Origin: Thiobacillus sp.
Lineage (GTDB): Bacteria > Pseudomonadota > Gammaproteobacteria > Burkholderiales > Thiobacillaceae
Direction of reading: 5' to 3'
Length of the DNA stretch: 25,771 nt
Assembly (NCBI GenBank): GCA_011391285.1
Contig: JAABQU010000220.1
Coordinates: 1-25,771 of the forward strand
Part shown: one piece after another, positions 1-8,611 of the stretch
Layout: every line of letters starts with the position of its first letter
How positions within the stretch are numbered: position 1 is the stretch's first letter
Position numbers and translations under genes: made by a program
The notes under the pieces: model-generated
What the model was told of the DNA's origin: nothing
Database searches by the model: none
What the model saw: the letters and a program-made list of their open reading frames with translations, nothing else

Positions 1-26
1 TGCAGCCATTGTTATGGAAAAACGGC

Positions 27-1220
27 GTGAGAATCGCGATCGTGTCGCTAACACATAAAAAAATCCTCCTCGGGGTCACCGGGGGCATCGCAGCCTACAA
101 GGCGGCGGAGCTGTGTCGCCTGCTGATCAAGGCCGGCGCCGAAGTGCGGGTGGTGATGACGGCTGCCGCGCAGCAGTTCATCACCCCGCTGACCTTTCAG
201 GCGCTGTCCGGCAAGCCCGTGCTGACGTCCCTGTGGGACGCCGCCAGTGGCGATGGCATGGAGCACATCCATCTGTCGCGCGACGCCGATCTGCTACTGG
301 TGGCGCCGGCCTCGGCCGATTTTCTGGCCAAGCTCGTGCATGGCCGGGCCGACGATCTGTTGTCGACCCTGTGCCTTGCCCGTACCTGCAAACTTGCCGT
401 CGCGCCTGCGATGAACCGTGAAATGTGGGCCGCCGCGCCGACCCAGCGCAACCTGGAACAACTGCGTGCAGATGGCGTGAGCCTGTTGGGGCCGGCCGCG
501 GGCGAGCAGGCCTGCGGCGAAATTGGCCTCGGGCGAATGCTGGAGCCGGCCGAGATTCTGGCTGCGCTGCCCGGCCTGCTGGGCGCCGGCCCCCTGGCGG
601 GCAAGCGGATATTGATTACCGCCGGGCCGACCTTCGAGGCGATCGATCCGGTGCGTGGGCTGACCAACCGCAGTTCCGGCAAGATGGGCTACGCGCTGGC
701 GCAGGCGGCAGCGGAAGCGGGCGCCGAGGTGTGCGTGGTGTCGGGGCCGACCTGTCTCGCCGCCCCGGCAGGCGTGCGCCGCATCGATGTGCAAAGTGCC
801 GCTGAAATGCGCGACGCGGTGCTGCGCGAACTGCCGAGCGATGTGTTCATTGCTGTGGCAGCAGTGGCCGATTACCGAGTGGAGGCGGCCGCAACGCAGA
901 AAATCAAGAAGAGCGATGCGGGGCTTACCCTGACTCTGGTCGCCAACCCCGACATCCTGGCCGAAGTGGCCGCCATGCCCGGTGCGCCTTTTTGCGTGGG
1001 ATTTGCCGCCGAGACCGAGCGCCTGGCCGAGCATGCCGAAGCCAAGCGCCTGAAGAAAAAGCTGCCGCTGCTGGTCGGCAATCTTGCACAGCACACGCTG
1101 GGACTGGACACCGCTGAACTCGTGCTGTTCGATGACCGGGGCTCGCATCCGCTGCCGCGTGCCGACAAACTCACCCAGGCGCGTCACCTGATCCGCCACC
1201 TTGCAACCCTGCTCAACTGA
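27..1220 (+). CDS. coaBC: Bifunctional phosphopantothenoylcysteine decarboxylase / phosphopantothenate-cysteine ligase CoaBC
   Basis: Catalyses two consecutive cytosolic steps of coenzyme A synthesis: CTP-dependent joining of cysteine to 4'-phosphopantothenate, then FMN-dependent decarboxylation to 4'-phosphopantetheine. The N-terminal half is the flavoprotein CoaC domain, with [10 protein letters not shown] near the start, the motif PAMNREMW and the Cys loop [10 protein letters not shown]. The C-terminal half is the CoaB ligase, with [32 protein letters not shown] and KIKKSD. About 400 residues is normal for the fusion. The start is uncertain: in-frame TTG at 9, GTG at 27 and GTG at 42 all precede the conserved [11 protein letters not shown] chose 27 because GGAAA lies 5 bases upstream, but 42 gives the most family-like N-terminus. 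dut follows after 16 bases, so the two are probably co-transcribed. Function is secure; the start is not. Confidence 0.95.
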   Translation: MRIAIVSLTHKKILLGVTGGIAAYKAAELCRLLIKAGAEVRVVMTAAAQQFITPLTFQALSGKPVLTSLWDAASGDGMEHIHLSRDADLLLVAPASADFLAKLVHGRADDLLSTLCLARTCKLAVAPAMNREMWAAAPTQRNLEQLRADGVSLLGPAAGEQACGEIGLGRMLEPAEILAALPGLLGAGPLAGKRILITAGPTFEAIDPVRGLTNRSSGKMGYALAQAAAEAGAEVCVVSGPTCLAAPAGVRRIDVQSAAEMRDAVLRELPSDVFIAVAAVADYRVEAAATQKIKKSDAGLTLTLVANPDILAEVAAMPGAPFCVGFAAETERLAEHAEAKRLKKKLPLLVGNLAQHTLGLDTAELVLFDDRGSHPLPRADKLTQARHLIRHLATLLN

Positions 1221-1236
1221 CGAAATCCCGACGAAT

Positions 1237-1683
1237 ATGAAGATGGATGTGAAGATTCTCGACGCCCGGCTGCGCGATCAGCTGCCGCATTACGCGACCG
1301 CGGGTTCCGCCGGGCTTGATCTGCGTGCCTGTATCGATAGCCCGATCGTACTGGCGCCGGGCGAAACCCAACTGATTCCAACGGGCATGGCCATCCATCT
1401 GGCCGACCCCGGCTATGCCGCCTTGATCCTGCCGCGCTCGGGGCTGGGCCACAAACACGGCATCGTCCTGGGCAATCTGGTGGGGCTGATCGATTCGGAT
1501 TATCAGGGCCAACTCATGGTGTCCGCCTGGAACCGCGGGCAACAGGCGTTCGAACTCACGCCGATGGAGCGTCTGGCGCAACTGGTGATCGTGCCGGTCG
1601 TGCAGGCCGAATTCAATGTGGTGGAAGACTTTGAAAGCAGCCAGCGCGGCGCGGGGGGATTCGGCAGCACAGGCCGCAGCTAG
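1237..1683 (+). CDS. dut: Deoxyuridine 5'-triphosphate nucleotidohydrolase (dUTPase)
   Basis: Hydrolyses dUTP to dUMP and pyrophosphate, which keeps uracil out of DNA and supplies dUMP for thymidylate synthesis. The 148-residue product matches the homotrimeric bacterial enzyme in length and carries all five family motifs in order: [29 protein letters not shown] with the catalytic Asp, NRGQ with ERLAQLV, and the C-terminal glycine-rich [10 protein letters not shown] that closes over the active site. The ATG at 1237 gives an MKMDVKILD start as in enterobacterial Dut. The frame is open upstream to 1201, but a TTG there would overlap coaBC and add residues the family lacks. The coaBC-dut order is common in proteobacteria. 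Confidence 0.96.
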   Translation: MKMDVKILDARLRDQLPHYATAGSAGLDLRACIDSPIVLAPGETQLIPTGMAIHLADPGYAALILPRSGLGHKHGIVLGNLVGLIDSDYQGQLMVSAWNRGQQAFELTPMERLAQLVIVPVVQAEFNVVEDFESSQRGAGGFGSTGRS

Positions 1684-1712
1684 TGTCGGGATTCTTTACA
1701 GTTGAATGACCG

Positions 1713-1748
1713 CGGCACCCGGCAGACTCCTCTGCCGGGTGCCGTTTC
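1713..1748 (+). terminator. Intrinsic terminator-like hairpin after dut
   Basis: A perfect 13-bp inverted repeat (arms CGGCACCCGGCAG at 1713-1725 and CTGCCGGGTGCCG at 1732-1744) encloses a 6-base loop and is followed by only three T residues. The stem is very stable and lies 30 bases after the dut stop, so it most likely ends the coaBC-dut transcript. The short T run leaves open a role as an RNA 3'-end stabiliser. The following 120 bases up to the next start hold no clear promoter that I can recognise. Confidence 0.7.
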
Positions 1749-1867
1749 GCGTGGGGCATAGATCTTGCTGTGAATAGGGCAAGTCGACAGGCGCTTGCTG
1801 GGAAATGGGCGCCTGTTGTTGCGGAGAACAAAAAACATAAGAGGTTGAAGCCTGCGGCGCATTCACC

Positions 1868-3310
1868 ATGCACCACACGTCGATTTTGCGATTTGGTCTG
1901 ATCCTGTCCACGGCACTCGTGCTGCTGGCAGGCTTGGTCGCGTCCGCGATTTACCTGTCGCGACCGCATGTCCAGCCTGTGCCGGAGGAGTTCGACAAGC
2001 CGGTGATGGCCGCGCAGATCGAATTCATGGCCGATGCCATGCAGCGCAGCGCGGCACGCATTGCCGCGCATCCGCAGACGCTGGCGTGTTTCGCCAGCGC
2101 TACGCCGGAAGTGTGTCAGGCGCAGGCCACCAACCTGCATGCCCTGAACCAGGACGCCACGGTGTTGTTCGTGACCGACGGCCAACGCCAGCTGCTGCCG
2201 GGTTTCCTGCCGGGCGACACCCGGCGCTTGCTGGCCAATGCCGAGCAGGCTGGCGCGTCGGCTACCGCAACCTTCAATTTGTCTTTGTCACACCCGGTGG
2301 TCGACAGCGAGGGCAAGCGACTGGGCTTCGTCATCATCGAGCAGAGCGTGCCTCAGCTGCAATCGCTGTTCGACACCCTGCCGCTGCCCGACGCGGCCGC
2401 CTATGCCGAGCTGCAGCAAGGCCAGGCGGGCGATGCCGCCATGGTGCTGATGCGGCGCGGCAACCAGGCGATCAAGCGCAACAATGCGCCCACCTTGATC
2501 GAACTGGCGGGCACCCCGTGGAAAATTGCCGTGTGGCGCCATGTCACGCCGGTGGTCGAAAGCGTGGCACCTTACCTCCTCGGCTGGCTGGTGGCCAGCC
2601 TGGTGATGGCCATTCTGGTCATGGGCGTGACCCAGGCGGTGCGCAATCGGGTGACCGACAACCTGCGCATGATGCTCAAGCTCACCAACGATGTGCGCCA
2701 GGAGCGACTGCGCGCCGAGTATCCGGTCAGCCTGTCGGAATTCAGGTCGCCGCTCGAGACCATGCTCAAACTGGGCAAGGTGATGCTCGGGCAGCAGAGG
2801 GAAATTTCGTCGCAGGCGCGGATGGATCACCTGTCGCAGGTCAACAACCGGCGCAGTTTCGACGAAAAGCAGAAGGAGCTGTTCGCCACCCTGAAAGACG
2901 GCTGGTCGCACAGTTTGCTGATACTCGACATCGACAACTTCAAGCAGGTCAACGACACCTTCGGCCACGAAGCCGGCGACCAGCTCATCATCAAGTTCGG
3001 CAACGCGCTGAAACACTGCCTGCGCAACAGCGACTTCATCGCCCGCCTGGGCGGCGACGAATTCTGCGTGCTGTTTCCCTATACGCCGCTGGATCGCGCG
3101 CAGGAACTCGCGCATCGTCTGCGCGCCAACATGCCGGAAAGCGTCGAGTTGATCCCCGGGGTGACCCAGAAGCTGTCGTGGAGCGGCGGCCTGTCCGAAT
3201 ACAGCCGCGACGACAAGGAAGAAAACGAGGCGCTGGCGCGCGCCGATGCTGCCCTGCTGGAAGCCAAGCGCGGCGGCCGCAACGCCACCCGGATCAGGGC
3301 CGTCGCCTGA
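1868..3310 (+). CDS. Membrane-anchored diguanylate cyclase (GGDEF domain)
   Basis: Probably makes cyclic di-GMP from two GTP in response to a periplasmic or membrane signal. Residues about 7-29 form a first transmembrane helix. Residues about 30-232 are an extracytoplasmic sensor region I cannot assign to a named family. A second transmembrane helix lies at about 235-258, followed by a signalling helix and a GGDEF domain from about 320 to 475. The active-site loop GGDEF is at residues 395-399, preceded at 386-389 by RNSD, a correctly spaced RxxD inhibitory site, so product feedback is expected. IDNFKQVNDTFGH is the usual nucleotide and metal-binding strand. No EAL domain is present. The gene is monocistronic, and its last 17 bases overlap the 3' end of the convergent lnt gene. 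The signal sensed is unknown. Confidence 0.9.
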   Translation: MHHTSILRFGLILSTALVLLAGLVASAIYLSRPHVQPVPEEFDKPVMAAQIEFMADAMQRSAARIAAHPQTLACFASATPEVCQAQATNLHALNQDATVLFVTDGQRQLLPGFLPGDTRRLLANAEQAGASATATFNLSLSHPVVDSEGKRLGFVIIEQSVPQLQSLFDTLPLPDAAAYAELQQGQAGDAAMVLMRRGNQAIKRNNAPTLIELAGTPWKIAVWRHVTPVVESVAPYLLGWLVASLVMAILVMGVTQAVRNRVTDNLRMMLKLTNDVRQERLRAEYPVSLSEFRSPLETMLKLGKVMLGQQREISSQARMDHLSQVNNRRSFDEKQKELFATLKDGWSHSLLILDIDNFKQVNDTFGHEAGDQLIIKFGNALKHCLRNSDFIARLGGDEFCVLFPYTPLDRAQELAHRLRANMPESVELIPGVTQKLSWSGGLSEYSRDDKEENEALARADAALLEAKRGGRNATRIRAVA

Positions 3311-4817
3311 TTGCTGCTGCGACGAGCAGTCCGATCCCCAATATGCCCCACAGCGCCAGCACCGGCGCGTTGCCCCAACGCGCATAGGGTGTGCTGCCGG
3401 CATAGCCCTGGATTTCGCCGGTGAGACTGCCCGTCGTAAACAGCGGCAGGCTGGCCAGCATCCATCCTTTTGCATCGATGATCGCAGTGACGCCGGTATT
3501 GGTTGCGCGCAGCATCATGCGTCCGGTTTCCAGCGCGCGCATCTGCGACATTTGCGCGTGCTGCCAGGGTGCGAACGAATCGCCGAACCATGCCAGATTG
3601 CTGACGTTCACCAGCACGCTCGCCTCGGGCAGCTGGCGGATGATCTCCTCGCCGAAGACGTCCTCGTAGCAGATGTTGGCGGCCACCCGCTGGCCGCCGA
3701 TGGCGAGTGGGCGCTGGTCGATGGCGCCGCGCGCGAAATCCGACAAGGGAATGTGCAGCACATCGATCACCCAGCCCCAGATGGCCTTCAGCGGAATGTA
3801 TTCGCCGAACGGGACCAGGTGGACCTTGTGGTAGCGCTGGCTGGGCGCGCTGCCCAGGCTGATGACGCTGTTGTAGTAGTCGGCCTGCGGCGACCCGGTG
3901 GGCAGCCCGGTCAGCACATCGCCGCCGTTGTTGCGGCCGAGGGTGATCAGGCCTTCACGATAGGCGTCGGGAAGATCGGATTCAAATAGCGGCAGCGCGG
4001 TTTCCGGAAGCACGATCAGTTGTGCGGGCGAGGCGGCGGCCATACGCGCGTAGCTTTCCAGCGTGACGAGCGTTTTCTCGGGTTGCCATTTCATGTCCTG
4101 CGGGATGTTGCCCTGGAGCAACGCGACCGTGGTCGGTGCACCGTCCGGCGTCGTCCAGTCGATACTGCGCAGGGCCTGGCCGCCGACGCCCAGCGCCACG
4201 ATGGCCACCACGGCCCAGGCGCGCCGTGCCAGCCGGCCGCGCGTTGTGAGGCTCCAAGCCAGCAGCGCCGCGATCAGCGCCAGCAAAAATGACACGCCAT
4301 ACACGCCCATCAGCGGCGCGTAGCCTGCCAGCGGGCTCGCGGGCACCTGCGAATAGCCCGCCACCAGCCACGGGAAACCGGTGAAAAGCCAGCCGCGCAC
4401 CCATTCCGTCGCGCCCCACGCGAGCGGCATCAACAGCAGCAGTCGCCCAGCCGGTGGAACGGGCCAGCGCGCCTGCAGTGCACCGACCATGGCCGGAAAC
4501 AGCGCCAGCAACGCGCAAAACAGGAAGGTCGCGAGCGCGGCCAGCCACGTCGCCATGCCGCCGTAAACCGACAGGCTGACGAACACCCAGCTCACCCCGA
4601 CAATGAAAAATCCCAGGCCCCAGGCCAGGCCGATGGCAAAGCCGGCGCGCAGGGAAGACGTGCGCGCCAAGAGCGCGAACAGCACGGCGAGACTCAGTAC
4701 CGGCAAGGGCCAGAAGCCGATCGGGGCGAAGCCGCCGACGGCCAGTATTCCGGCAAGCAGGCTCAGCAGCAACGAAGGGAAAAGCGTGAGGTGCATGACG
4801 GAGAATCTATCCGCCAT
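3294..4817 (-). CDS. lnt: Apolipoprotein N-acyltransferase
   Basis: Adds the third acyl chain to the N-terminal Cys of outer-membrane lipoproteins, the last step of lipoprotein maturation in the inner membrane. The N-terminal part has several hydrophobic helices (roughly residues 10-215) and the C-terminal part is a nitrilase-fold periplasmic domain. The catalytic triad is visible: Glu272 in VLPETALP, Lys331 in YHKVHLVPFGEY and Cys383 in NICYEDVFGEE. A last transmembrane helix closes the protein. Three starts are possible: a TTG at 4838 overlapping the pyrC' stop, the ATG at 4817 used here, and an ATG at 4796 with GGCGGA some 13 bases upstream. It is the final gene of the yqgE-ruvX-pyrR-pyrB-pyrC' run and overlaps the convergent GGDEF gene by 17 bases. 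Confidence 0.95.
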   Translation of the reverse strand: MADRFSVMHLTLFPSLLLSLLAGILAVGGFAPIGFWPLPVLSLAVLFALLARTSSLRAGFAIGLAWGLGFFIVGVSWVFVSLSVYGGMATWLAALATFLFCALLALFPAMVGALQARWPVPPAGRLLLLMPLAWGATEWVRGWLFTGFPWLVAGYSQVPASPLAGYAPLMGVYGVSFLLALIAALLAWSLTTRGRLARRAWAVVAIVALGVGGQALRSIDWTTPDGAPTTVALLQGNIPQDMKWQPEKTLVTLESYARMAAASPAQLIVLPETALPLFESDLPDAYREGLITLGRNNGGDVLTGLPTGSPQADYYNSVISLGSAPSQRYHKVHLVPFGEYIPLKAIWGWVIDVLHIPLSDFARGAIDQRPLAIGGQRVAANICYEDVFGEEIIRQLPEASVLVNVSNLAWFGDSFAPWQHAQMSQMRALETGRMMLRATNTGVTAIIDAKGWMLASLPLFTTGSLTGEIQGYAGSTPYARWGNAPVLALWGILGIGLLVAAAIRRRP

Positions 4818-4834
4818 GCGTGACAGTGTGACGC

Positions 4835-6115
4835 TCAATGCGGGGCTTCAAAATCGATATGGCCGTCGATCAGGGTGTAGCGCACCCGACCCTGCATCGG
4901 ATGGTTGAGGAAGGGCGTGTTGCCGCCTTGGCTGGCCAGCGTTTTGGGCGTGACGACCCACTCGGCGGTTTCGTCGAAAATGCAGATGTCGGCGTAACTG
5001 CCGACCGCCAGGGTGCCGCCCGGGACGCCCAGAATCTGCGCCGGTTTCCACGAAATCAGATCAATCGCCTTGAGCAGCGGAACGCCCATCTCGCGTGCCC
5101 ACTTCAGCGTCAGCGGCAACAGCAATTCGATTCCGGACGCCCCCGGTTCGGATTCGCCGAACGGCACTTGCTTGGCGTCCTCGTCGACCGGCGTGTGATC
5201 CGAACACAGCGCGTCGATGGAGCCGTCGCGCAGTGCCTCGCGGATGGCGTCGCGATCGCGCAGGCTCCTCAGTGGCGGCACCAGGTGCATGTGAGAATCG
5301 AAGCCGATGAGATCGTTTTCGGAGAGGTGCACATGGGTGCTGGCAACGTCGCAACTGATCGCCAGGCCCTGCGCCTTGGCCGCGCGCACCATGGCAATGC
5401 CCTCGTAGGTCGACAGCCGTGCAATGTGAACCCGCGCACCGGTCTCGCGCGCCAGCTGCAGGATGGTGGCCAGCGCGACCGTTTCGGCCAACGCCGGAAT
5501 GCCGGGCAGGCCGAGACGCGAGGCCACCGCGCCGTCGTGCGCCACACCACCGCGCGCAAGCGACACATCCTGCGGCCGCAGCCACAGGCTGAAGCCAAAG
5601 GTGGCGGCGTATTCCATCGCGCGCAGCAGCACCTGGGTGTCGGTCATCGGCGCGTCGGCTTGCGTAAAGGCGCGGCAGCCCGCTTCGGTCAGCTCGGCCA
5701 TCTCGGTCAGCATCTTGCCTTCGAGCTTCTGCGTCATCGCGCCGATCGGATAGACGCGCGGCCCGGGCAGATTCCGCGCGCGGAATTTCAGCATTTCCAC
5801 CAATCCCGGCTCGTCCAGCGGTGGGTCGGTGTCGGGTGGGCAGGCCAGCGAGGTGATGCCGCCGGCGGCGGCGGCGAGCATTTCCGATTCGAGCGTGGCG
5901 CGGTATTCGAAGCCGGGTTCGCGCAGCCGTACCGACAGGTCGACCAGGCCGGGGCAGACGATGAGCCCCGTGGCGTCGAGGGTGCGGTTGGCGTGGAAGT
6001 CGGCAGGCGCGTGGCCGTTGCCGACGATCTTGCCCGCTGCCACAAAGACGTCGGCGACTTCGTCGCGCGCGTTCATCGGGTCGATCACCCGGCCGTTCTT
6101 GATATGGATTTTCAT
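4835..6115 (-). CDS. pyrX: Dihydroorotase-family protein PyrC'/PyrX, probably non-catalytic partner of PyrB
   Basis: A 426-residue class I dihydroorotase homologue encoded in a 4-bp ATGA overlap directly after pyrB. The active enzyme binds zinc through an HxH motif in a DxHxHxREPG context. Here that segment reads [11 protein letters not shown], so both His are replaced (Ser61, Arg63). Other expected ligands are also changed: LWLRPQD has Arg180 where a His is usual, HIARLST has Arg233 where a His is usual, and FTQAD replaces FSDDG. The Asp-His of CSDHTPV (306-307) is kept. In Pseudomonas, an inactive dihydroorotase-like PyrC' encoded next to pyrB assembles with aspartate carbamoyltransferase and is needed for its activity. 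The arrangement here fits that role, so a separate active dihydroorotase should exist elsewhere. The family is certain; inactivity is inferred from residue loss. Confidence 0.9.
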   Translation of the reverse strand: MKIHIKNGRVIDPMNARDEVADVFVAAGKIVGNGHAPADFHANRTLDATGLIVCPGLVDLSVRLREPGFEYRATLESEMLAAAAGGITSLACPPDTDPPLDEPGLVEMLKFRARNLPGPRVYPIGAMTQKLEGKMLTEMAELTEAGCRAFTQADAPMTDTQVLLRAMEYAATFGFSLWLRPQDVSLARGGVAHDGAVASRLGLPGIPALAETVALATILQLARETGARVHIARLSTYEGIAMVRAAKAQGLAISCDVASTHVHLSENDLIGFDSHMHLVPPLRSLRDRDAIREALRDGSIDALCSDHTPVDEDAKQVPFGESEPGASGIELLLPLTLKWAREMGVPLLKAIDLISWKPAQILGVPGGTLAVGSYADICIFDETAEWVVTPKTLASQGGNTPFLNHPMQGRVRYTLIDGHIDFEAPH

Positions 6116-7065
6116 GTCGCCGTCCCCCCGGAGAGCATGGCCATCACTGCCATCCGCACCGCGATGCCGTAGGTCACCTGCGGCAGGATCACCGACTGTG
6201 GGCCGTCGGCGACTTCGGATGCAATCTCGACGCCGCGGTTCATCGGGCCGGGGTGCATCACGATGGCATCCGGTTTGGCCAGTGCGAGTTTTTCCAGCGT
6301 CAGGCCGAAGAACTTGAAGTATTCCTGCGAGCTGGGCAGCCGCGCGCCCTTCATGCGTTCGCTCTGCAGCCGCAGCATGATGACGACATCGCAGCCACGC
6401 AGGCCGGTCTCCATGTCGTGGAACACCTTGACCCCCATCTGCTCGACCCCGGTGGGGAGCAGCGTCTTCGGTCCAATCACCCGCACTGCCGGCACGCCGA
6501 GCGTGGTCAGCGCGTGGATCTGCGAGCGCGCCACCCGCGAATGCAGCACGTCGCCGACGATGGCCACCGTGAGGTTGTGGAACTCGCCCTTGAAGCGGCG
6601 GATGGTGAACATGTCCAAGAGACCCTGCGTCGGGTGCGCGTGGCGGCCGTCGCCGGCGTTCACCACCGAAATATGCGGTGCGACGTGGCGGGCGATGAAG
6701 TGCGCCGCGCCCGACTGCGAATGGCGCACGATGAACATGTCGGCGTGCATCGCCGCGAGGTTGTCGACGGTGTCGAGGATGGCCTCGCCCTTGGTCTGGC
6801 TGGAGGTGGCGATGTTGAGGTTGACGACGTCGGCGGACAGGCGCTTGGCGGCGATCTCGAAGGTGGTGCGGGTGCGTGTCGACGGCTCGAAGAACAGGTT
6901 GAAAATCGACTTGCCGCGCAGCAGCGGGACTTTTTTGACCTCGCGCTCGCCGACGTCCATGAAGGATTCGGCGGTATCGAGAATCTGCGTCAGAATCGCG
7001 CGCGGCAGGCCATCGAGCGTGAGCAGGTGGCGCAGCCTGCCGTCAGAAGTCAGTTGTAGGTTCAT
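6112..7065 (-). CDS. pyrB: Aspartate carbamoyltransferase catalytic subunit
   Basis: Condenses carbamoyl phosphate and aspartate to N-carbamoylaspartate, the committed step of pyrimidine synthesis. The 317-residue length is typical. The carbamoyl-phosphate loop [13 protein letters not shown] is near residue 60, HPTQGLLD lies mid-protein, and [12 protein letters not shown] is near the C-terminus. The start overlaps the pyrR stop by 4 bp (ATGA) and the stop overlaps the pyrC' start in the same way, so translational coupling is likely. No pyrI regulatory subunit gene is nearby. With the adjacent degenerate dihydroorotase this suggests a Pseudomonas-type PyrB-PyrC' complex. Confidence 0.97.
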   Translation of the reverse strand: MNLQLTSDGRLRHLLTLDGLPRAILTQILDTAESFMDVGEREVKKVPLLRGKSIFNLFFEPSTRTRTTFEIAAKRLSADVVNLNIATSSQTKGEAILDTVDNLAAMHADMFIVRHSQSGAAHFIARHVAPHISVVNAGDGRHAHPTQGLLDMFTIRRFKGEFHNLTVAIVGDVLHSRVARSQIHALTTLGVPAVRVIGPKTLLPTGVEQMGVKVFHDMETGLRGCDVVIMLRLQSERMKGARLPSSQEYFKFFGLTLEKLALAKPDAIVMHPGPMNRGVEIASEVADGPQSVILPQVTYGIAVRMAVMAMLSGGTAT

Positions 7066-7556
7066 GCGAGGCTGAGGGTGAGATGGCCATCGTCAAGGCG
7101 GGACAGGTTGACGTTTTGATGCGCGGGCACGTCGAGCACGAGCCCCGTGAAATCCGGCCGGATCGGCAGTTCATGGCCGCCGCGGTCGACCAGCACGGCC
7201 AGCCGGATTGAGGCCGGGCGGCCGTAGTCGAACAGTTCGTTCATCGCCGCGCGCACCGTGCGACCGCTGTGCAGCACGTCATCGACCAGCAGGATGTCGC
7301 GGCCTTCCAGATCGAAGGGCAGGTTGGACGGCTTCACCTGCGGGTGCAGGCCGATGCGCGAAAAGTCGTCGCGGTAGAACGAGATGTCGAGCGTGCCGAG
7401 GGGTTGCTTGCAGCCGAGCAGTGCATGCAGGCGCTCGCCGATCCAGACGCCGCCGGTGTGGATGCCGACGATGACGGTTTCGGGCGTAAGGGTCGGCGCA
7501 ATGGCGTCGGCCATTCGCGCAATCAGCGGGTCGACGTCAGGCAATGAGGCGCGCAT
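7062..7556 (-). CDS. pyrR: PyrR: pyrimidine operon regulator / uracil phosphoribosyltransferase
   Basis: A type I phosphoribosyltransferase-fold protein. PyrR proteins sense UMP/UTP to control pyr genes, by mRNA binding in Bacillus, and some also make UMP from uracil and PRPP. The PRPP-binding signature [13 protein letters not shown] is at about residues 88-100, and [15 protein letters not shown] near residue 30 is the conserved N-terminal strand. I chose the ATG at 7556 (164 residues) over the TTG one codon upstream. The start lies inside the last 20 bases of ruvX and the end overlaps pyrB by 4 bp. I see no attenuator hairpin in the 83-bp leader of the operon or between the genes, so how it regulates here is unclear. 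Confidence 0.94.
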   Translation of the reverse strand: MRASLPDVDPLIARMADAIAPTLTPETVIVGIHTGGVWIGERLHALLGCKQPLGTLDISFYRDDFSRIGLHPQVKPSNLPFDLEGRDILLVDDVLHSGRTVRAAMNELFDYGRPASIRLAVLVDRGGHELPIRPDFTGLVLDVPAHQNVNLSRLDDGHLTLSLA

Positions 7557-7974
7557 CAAAAAATCCTTGCAGTATCAGTTGGGCAGCGACGGCGTCCGCC
7601 AGCGCCTTGTTCTTCTTGCCGTGAATGCCGCGTTCGTGCAATTCGGATTCGGCCGCGGTGCTGGTGTGGCGCTCGTCCACCAGAAATACCGGCAGATCGA
7701 AACGCGATTCTAATTTGCGCGCGAAGTTTTTGGCCACCCGCGTCATTTCATGTTCGCTGCCGTCGGCGTGGGTGGGCAGGCCCAGCACCAGCAGCACCGG
7801 TTGCCATTCGGCGATCAGCCGGGCGATGGCGGCGAGCCGTTCATCGTTGGAACCGGCCTGGATCACGGAAAGCGGATGCGCAATCCCGATCGACAGTTCG
7901 CCCGACGCCACGCCGGTGCGCTTCAGACCGAGGTCGAAGGCCAGCACCGTGCCATGTGTCGAATCCGGATTCAA
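7537..7974 (-). CDS. ruvX: Holliday junction resolvase-like protein RuvX (YqgF)
   Basis: A YqgF/RuvX family RNase H-fold nuclease, associated in the literature with Holliday junction resolution and with processing of the 5' end of pre-16S rRNA. The 145-residue product shows the three family motifs with acidic active-site residues: [12 protein letters not shown] (Asp14), [10 protein letters not shown] (65-74; the usual form is GLPxNMDG) and VDERHTST (100-106). The start is a TTG at 7974 in a TTGA overlap with the yqgE stop, and no in-frame ATG precedes the first motif. The yqgE-ruvX pair is widespread in gamma- and betaproteobacteria and here leads straight into the pyr genes. Confidence 0.93.
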   Translation of the reverse strand: MNPDSTHGTVLAFDLGLKRTGVASGELSIGIAHPLSVIQAGSNDERLAAIARLIAEWQPVLLVLGLPTHADGSEHEMTRVAKNFARKLESRFDLPVFLVDERHTSTAAESELHERGIHGKKNKALADAVAAQLILQGFFDARLIA

Positions 7975-8528
7975 GCGTGCCCGGCTTCTTCGGACAGGCT
8001 GGCGAAGTCGATGCCCAGGAGCTTCATTGCCGCAGGCAGGCGTTCTTCGGGTGCCAGGTCGAAAATCACCTGCGGATCGGCGGCCACCGACAGCCAGGCG
8101 TTCTGCTTGATCTCGTCCTCCAGTTGGCCGGCACCCCAGCCCGCGTAGCCGAGCGACACCATGAACTTTTCCGGCCCCTCGCCCTGGCTCACCGCTTCCA
8201 GTACATCCTTCGAGGTGGTGAGGCTGACCGCGTCGTTGACGGTGAGGGTGGAACTGAAGGTCTGCGGCGGGGTGTGCAGCACGAAGCCGCGTTCGGTCTG
8301 CACCGGGCCGCCGAAATACACCGTTTTTCGTTGCAGGCGCTCGGGCAGGGGCAGCCCGATCTGCTCGAACAATGTCGACAGATCGAGATCGATCGGACGG
8401 TTGATCACCACGCCCAGTGCACCCTGCTCGCTGTGGTCGCAGATATAGGTCAGCGTGCCGTTGAAATTGGGGTCGACCATGCCCGGCATGGCGATCAGGA
8501 AATGATGGGTGAGGTTTACGGTATCCAT
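7971..8528 (-). CDS. yqgE: YqgE/AlgH family protein (UPF0301)
   Basis: A 185-residue YqgE/AlgH (DUF179) protein. Its biochemical role is not established; AlgH was linked to alginate regulation in Pseudomonas, and yqgE genes normally sit beside ruvX as here. Family hallmarks are [10 protein letters not shown] at the N-terminus, [17 protein letters not shown], and [16 protein letters not shown] in the second half. The frame is open for 26 more codons upstream, but the ATG at 8528 has a strong GGGAAGG ribosome site 7 bases ahead and matches the usual N-terminus. It is the promoter-proximal gene of the operon running to lnt and is divergent from the photolyase gene across 83 bp. Confidence 0.93.
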   Translation of the reverse strand: MDTVNLTHHFLIAMPGMVDPNFNGTLTYICDHSEQGALGVVINRPIDLDLSTLFEQIGLPLPERLQRKTVYFGGPVQTERGFVLHTPPQTFSSTLTVNDAVSLTTSKDVLEAVSQGEGPEKFMVSLGYAGWGAGQLEDEIKQNAWLSVAADPQVIFDLAPEERLPAAMKLLGIDFASLSEEAGHA

Positions 8529-8549
8529 GATTGCCTTCCCATTGTAATC

Positions 8550-8564
8550 TGCCTCAATCAGGCA
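8550..8564. promoter_or_regulatory. Short inverted repeat in the yqgE/photolyase divergent intergenic region
   Basis: Arms TGCCT and AGGCA enclose a 5-base loop in the 83-bp gap that must hold promoters for both the leftward yqgE-lnt operon and the rightward photolyase gene. I see no convincing -35/-10 pair on either strand. TACAAT just downstream of the repeat on the minus strand could be a -10 box for yqgE. Weak evidence. Confidence 0.25.
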
Positions 8565-8611
8565 AACACCCTTTTTGCACCCTGTTCCTACTATAGCCAC
8601 CCGCATGCCTC

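Noticed and set aside
2086..3475. Long open frames on both strands over the GGDEF gene
   Set aside because: They lack any family signature, while the gene at 1868-3310 has transmembrane helices and a full GGDEF domain.
4838..6172. A 444-codon plus-strand frame opposite pyrC'
   Set aside because: Arg/Gln/His-rich shadow translation with no domain; the opposite strand holds a complete dihydroorotase-family gene.
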